Positions 29,001 to 32,932 of a stretch of 32,932 nucleotides of DNA are shown piece after piece. Source of the DNA: Macrocybe gigantea (lineage: Eukaryota > Basidiomycota > Agaricomycetes > Agaricales > Callistosporiaceae); the NCBI GenBank assembly GCA_011319805.1, contig SJRY01000313.1:1-32932 (forward strand), written 5' to 3'. The position numbers and the translations under genes are program-made. Below the pieces are notes generated by a model. It saw nothing but the letters and a program-made list of their open reading frames with translations. It was not told the origin of the DNA and ran no database searches. The first letter of the stretch is position 1. Each line of letters opens with the position of its first letter.

Positions 29001-29733
29001 ACTTGAAGGACAACATTTTGTACTCACCGATGACAGCTATTCCTGAAAGTCTGGTGAAGCAAGGAGCGTCGGCGGATTCTTCGCGTCTCCGATGAGTTGG
29101 GTGTAATAATAAGCAATGAGAGGGCGAGTAACGAGGTATTGTCTAGTGCAACGGTACATGTAAGTGGGCCATCCAAGATATCTAATCCACAGAGGTAGTC
29201 GGATACCCTTTGGGGAAATACACAACGGCTGGTGTAATTCTGGACAAAAATGAGAAGCAAAAATTGCCGAGTTGGAAGAGCTGACTTACGTCGACGATGG
29301 GCAATCTCCTCCGCCGCACCGATTACCGCTCGAAATGGCCTGACTATATGAGCAAGACGTATTCAGCACACGCGCTTTCTTGACAACGATTAACACCTTT
29401 ACTTGATGGCGTCGGTATCATCAGTCACTCCATCTCCTTTCGCGCCAAAGTCCTAGCATTCAAAAGACACGTGTACCAACCATGAGCAACAGTGCTGAAA
29501 GACTCCATGCACACCTTGACGTTCCGGAAGACCTGGTAAGCCTTTGGATCCGGGTTGTACGCGGAGATGCCCTGATGCTTGATGCTCTCCATCCAGAACG
29601 GCTCATCCGGCTTGGCTAAGCCTCGATCCAGCTCACAGCGATGGGCCTCAGCAGCAGGGGCCGCATTCGCAACGCCGATCATGGACGCGCTGCAAAGCAG
29701 ACCTAGGGTGAGGAGGAACAATTTGCCACCCAT
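26048..29733 (-). CDS. Secreted GH55 exo-beta-1,3-glucanase
   Basis: Hydrolyses beta-1,3-glucan, releasing glucose from fungal-wall or plant laminarin-type glucans; acts outside the cell. The ATG at 29733 opens a signal peptide (MGGKLFLLTLGLLC, cut likely after VANA). Many short exons with GT-AG introns follow. The two beta-helix halves of GH55 each start with the tell-tale motif: DFGAKGDGVTDDTDAI (about 29403-29452) and VRDYGAKGDGKTDDTHAIQ (about 27690). Between them are PAVVYFPKG, PLIAYYYTQLIGDAKNPPT, ADPYIAGGQFYTNQ, SVRNFVIDVRQ, SGTGIHWQIAQATSLINIVF, GGFMGDLVFNGG and FTVRNVTINNSRTAIFNVWN. After the second motif come IIYFDAGTYMVTSTITIPAG, GAIVVEWNVHEP and AEHHVLYQYSLVNAENHYMG, ending FASTVTVWSQS at 26048. 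One frame break: in the exon 29142-29038 the expected PDFSGIAVI lacks a base in the T run at 29046-29048. Otherwise complete. Confidence 0.9.
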
Positions 29734-30505
29734 ACTGACCGGGCGAGAGGGGGAGAAAGGCCGAACCGTACAACGGGGCTCGTGTCGATGTTCATTTTAT
29801 ACGTAGCTCTACTATGTAAAGATCTCAAAGAAGTGGGTTCCGAATAGGATGCCGTCCGAGGGTCGATTGAGCGGGTCAATCAGCGGGCAGTGGACGTACG
29901 ATCAACAGGGACAATCAAACACTTGCTCCTGTCAGTGGTCAGAATTGCTATTCATACGCGTGTCCTGAAGGCCTGAAGCTTGAGTCCATGCAGCCTAGAA
30001 TTCGCCCTTAATCATAGCGAAAAAATGCCAGCGACGCATGTTGGACATGGGCCGACAACAAGTTGACGGGACATTGCTTTCCATCCGCCAAGCCTCACTG
30101 TTTCCGTGCATCGAACCACCCAACTACACACGGTCAGTCTCAAGCCTTGTTCTGGTATGCTTGCGAACATGCCGTCGTTACTAGAGCGGATGGAAGAGCA
30201 TTGTACCGGGGAAGATTCCGTCTTCTATCTATTCTCAGTTTGATTGTAATGATCAACGGGATGACATATGTCATGGCTAGACGGATCCTGCATTGTCGCA
30301 GAACATGCCCGGTTCAATGATGTATTTCATTTTCTCCTGACAGGGTGGGTCCAAGGCGGGTCTTACAATTTGTCGATTTCCCATGTGGTGGGGCAACGTC
30401 GGCTCTTGTCATCACCGTGGGTGAGAGGCCAATGACATCGCAAAGATTGGACAGCGGAAAAAAAACATGGAGTCTGCGGATCGGAAGTCACAATCACCGC
30501 AAGAG
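29734..30505. other. Upstream region of the GH55 gene
   Basis: Holds the GH55 promoter on minus. A TATA-like TATAAAAT on minus lies near 29793-29800, about 60 bases upstream of the ATG. The rest to 30505 has no supported gene; open frames such as 30063-30320 lack recognisable content. Confidence 0.45.
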
Positions 30506-31864
30506 TCAAAGGTCCCCAAAGTCGGGCTCTTCCTCCCTTTCGTAGTGTCCAGTGCTTGTATCGCTTTCAAATGGACTGTCGTTCGTTCTTCCGCCGCCCC
30601 AACCACCCCACCTTTCCCGACTCTCCACTTTATAATTGCGGGAATTGATCCCTCTCCACTCTCTCTTCCAGTTTGCGACCTTTGATTTCTGTGCAGCGGC
30701 ACTCACAGAGGCAGCCTTTCCGACGAAAGAGCTCGGAAGGAGAACTTGCCACCTGGTCTACCTCGCATCGTCGCTTCGACAGTGCCCTTTCCCGAAAATC
30801 GCAAGATCCCACAATTATTGCGGCCGAACGTTGTCTCGCCCTCTTCCCCGACTCGACCTCGCCATTCAAAGTGTACCTCTTCACCCACTGCAGTAGGCGG
30901 TTTCCCCAGCGACCGCATGACGCCCGTTACGATTCCGAGGTCGAAGGAAGCCCACAAATGGGCCTTGGTCGATGAGGGATACACCTCAAACGACTGGTCA
31001 CCTTCGGCTTGCGACCACTCTTCCGCGAGTTCCTTGGACTGGACGATGTAACTTCCAGCCCAGTCGGCGAGCGTCAGAGTCTTCTTCTGTGACGCAGACA
31101 GATAAGCTGTTCAGTGCTGAAGAGATTGCATCCCGGATACTCACCCCAGCCCCTTTCCTTTCCTTTCCTGCCTTAACATGGTTTCCGCTGATGGCTGTGC
31201 GCGGCTTTTTGCTGGACGAGACCTTGCGTTTGCTGCCCGAAGGATCATTCCGCCCTTTTCCTTTCGATATGGAAATCGCCTCGGGCTCCGATTCTTCTTC
31301 GAAGGTGACCAAAGGCATCTTCATAAGTCCTTCTGGACGAAGTCTTGACTCGTTTGGCTGCTAGTCGCTGCTTCTTGGGGTGACGTTTGCGCGCTTTGTC
31401 CGCACTCTGCCACTCCTTCTTCAACGCAACCTCAAGCTCAAGAATGTGCTCTGGAACGGCAAGAAGCCTCCTCCAGCTTCTAAAGCTGCTAGAAGCCTCT
31501 TCTTGGCGGCTGCTTTAGTCTTTAGCGGCTTCAAGCCGTAGTGCGCCATCTGGGCTGCTAGAACGACGTGTCGCGCTCTTGGTGCGTGACCTTTGGTTGC
31601 CGCTTTGCTAGTGTGCCTTTCTTCGTGAGCACAGCAGAGAGGAGGTGTATAGGTCAAGAGTTCGTAAAGCTCCTTTGCATCCATCCGTGTATGTCGATAG
31701 TAGTCGCTGGCGGCATAGAACTTGCCATCGTCAAAGGCAAAGCCACTCCGACTTATGGCGGGAGTATAATATGGATTGTCAGAGCCACTGTCGGAATCTC
31801 TGCCCGACATGGATTTTATTGAGAAGAGTGTGGTGGTCGAGAACAAGCTGGATGTACGACGCAT
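30506..31864 (-). pseudogene. Paralogue 2 of the three-copy family
   Basis: Start at 31864 (MRRTSSLFSTTT) or the in-frame ATG at 31810 (MSGRDSDSGSDN), which better matches paralogue 1. Order: NPYYTPAISRSGFAFDDGKF, DAKELYELLTYTPP, AQMAHYGLKPLKTKAAAKKR (SAP-like), then in another frame LAVPEHILELEVALKKEWQS, a Lys/Ser-rich linker (31324-31150), an intron of about 31085-31145, TLTLADWAGSYIVQSKELAE, and the conserved domain FEVYPSSTKAHLWASFDLG, GVMRSLGKPP, CGILRFSGKGTVEATM, GGKFSFRALSSE. After a frame change near 30705 it goes on with KVANWKREWRGINSRNYKVE and EREEEPDFGDL (stop 30506). Frame breaks near 31465, 31330 and 30705. The central domain frame is intact over about 125 codons. No function known. 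Confidence 0.7.
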
Positions 31865-32064
31865 GGTGTCACACTGTGCGTTATCATGTTAGGGACACAT
31901 GACCTTCCTGCCAGGCCAAAAAGGGTTAAGATATGTTCCCCGATGATTGGTCTGCCAGATGTTCGGAAGCCAAGATGGCGAGCAGTGAGCGCGTTGAAAT
32001 TCTTTCAAAAGCGTCAGATATCATCATTCGTAAGATGCAAATGAGTAATGAGAGGGCCAGATTC
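31865..32064. other. Short spacer between paralogues 2 and 3
   Basis: About 200 bases between two same-strand family members; it would hold the promoter of paralogue 2. No clear motif was seen. Confidence 0.4.
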
Positions 32065-32932
32065 TCAGTAAGCTTCGTCGTTCGAGTCCTCATTTGACAA
32101 CTCGTCGAAATCAGGTTCTTCTTCCCTTTGATGATGTCCAGCAGTCGTATCGCTTTCGAACGGACTGTCGTCCTCTTCTTCGCCGTCCACCTGCCCCATC
32201 TCGCAGTTCTTTCAACGTCATAATTGTATGAATTGAAACCCCTCCACTTTTGCTTCCATTGCTTGACATCTGCTTTCTGCTGAGCAGCATTCTTTTCGAG
32301 GACTCTTCTATTGAAGGAACCCGAAAAAAAGAAATTGCCGCATGGCCCGCCGCCGATGTGGGCTTGAATAATACCATTTCCGTAAAATCGCAAAACGCCG
32401 CAGTTGTACTTGGAGAGCGTCATCTCGTTTTCACCGGTTTCTCGTCCTCGCCATTCGATACGAACGTCTTCACCTGCGACAGACGGAGGTCTTCCGATGG
32501 ACCGCATGACACCGGTGATGACCGCAAAATCGAAGAAGCCCAGAGGTGAGCACCCGTGGATGATGGGTAGACTTGGAATTTTAGGTCGCGGTCGCTTCTG
32601 ACCAATTGTCAGCAAGCTCCTTGGATTTCACGACATATACTCCTGCCCAATCAGGAGCGGTAAGAGGCGCCTGTATCACAATGAGTTGGGTTTAAGGTGA
32701 CACAAGTGGTTATAAGATGGCGTTATACTCACCCCATCGCTCTTGTACTCCTTTCCTTCGACTGCATGGTACTTATTCCCGATATCGAGAGCAGCAGTAA
32801 CCATCGCCTTGCCTGAGGACCCGGAATCAAGGATTTTGAAAAGGGCGTTGCGTGCCTCCTCGCCAGATAGCTCCTGGATTTTAGTCCGCATTGGATCACC
32901 ATGGTCACTATGCTTCCTCCTTTTCTGTTCAG
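32065..32932 (-). pseudogene. Paralogue 3 of the three-copy family, cut by window end
   Basis: The N-terminal part lies beyond the window. The visible part on minus starts with MRTKIQELSGEEARNALFKI (matching LRSKIKDLSGEKARKILLNI of paralogue 1), VEGKEYKSDG, an intron of about 32672-32733, PLTAPDWAGVYVVKSKELAD, then in shifted frames FQVYPSSTGAHLWAS and FDFAVITGVMRSIGRPP, WRGRETGENEMTLSKYNCG, FYGNGIIQAHI, CGNFFFSGSFNRRV, VKQWKQKWRGFNSYNYDVER, and after another frame change VDGEEEDDSPFESDTTAGHH to NEDSNDEAY (stop 32065). Frame breaks near 32600, 32535 and 32190; the one at 32535 is a single missing base in the codons for ASFDF. The intron position is the same as in the other two copies. Function unknown. 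Confidence 0.7.

Overview
The window looks like a piece of an agaricomycete (mushroom-forming basidiomycete) nuclear genome. Genes carry many short GT-AG introns of about 45-60 bases. It holds a secreted fungal GH55 beta-1,3-glucanase, several lineage-type hypothetical families, and transposable elements typical of this group (Ty1/copia, hAT, and a Cys-rich remnant often seen with large basidiomycete transposons). I saw no rRNA, tRNA, CRISPR or bacterial operon structure.

Layout. 0.5-2.5 kb: an apparently intact plus-strand coiled-coil gene. 2.9-4.5 kb: a second coiled-coil gene broken by a nonsense codon and frameshifts, with diverged direct repeats that each contain a hairpin on both sides. 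5.3-7.8 kb: weakly supported genes, one Ser/Thr/Pro-rich on plus and one unknown on minus. 8.1-8.57 kb: an AT-rich island full of CCGAAA/TTTCGG motifs. 8.6-12.45 kb: a decayed hAT transposon whose transposase is broken by an exact 136-bp tandem duplication, has lost a catalytic-type Asp, and ends in GGGTAT-type subterminal repeats. 12.57-12.70 kb: a 132-bp MITE with 27-bp perfect terminal inverted repeats and a 9-bp target duplication. 12.81-13.48 kb: a Cys-rich pseudogene remnant on minus. 13.485-18.985 kb: a composite copia structure. A coding-intact 1430-residue Gag-Pol on minus has its 3' LTR and primer-binding site but no 5' LTR; in place of that LTR lies a 5'-truncated, oppositely oriented copy of the same element.

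18.99-20.77 kb has no supported gene. 20.77-21.84 kb is a frameshifted gene of a basidiomycete family starting MGRWTQYDE. 22.4-23.55 kb is a minus-strand multi-exon gene of an uncharacterised family. From 24.15 kb to the end lie three paralogues of one uncharacterised family (SAP-like motif plus a conserved domain, probably beta-rich), one on plus and two on minus, around a minus-strand GH55 gene (26.05-29.73 kb). All three paralogues have frame breaks at different places, and GH55 has one single-base break.

The transposon-rich centre (8-19 kb) separates two gene-bearing flanks. The most interesting items are the copia composite, the duplicated and mutated hAT transposase, the MITE, and the three-copy family beside GH55. 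Many of the breaks are single-base indels, some in homopolymers, so assembly error must be separated from real pseudogenisation; the flawless 4.3-kb copia frame argues against uniformly poor sequence.
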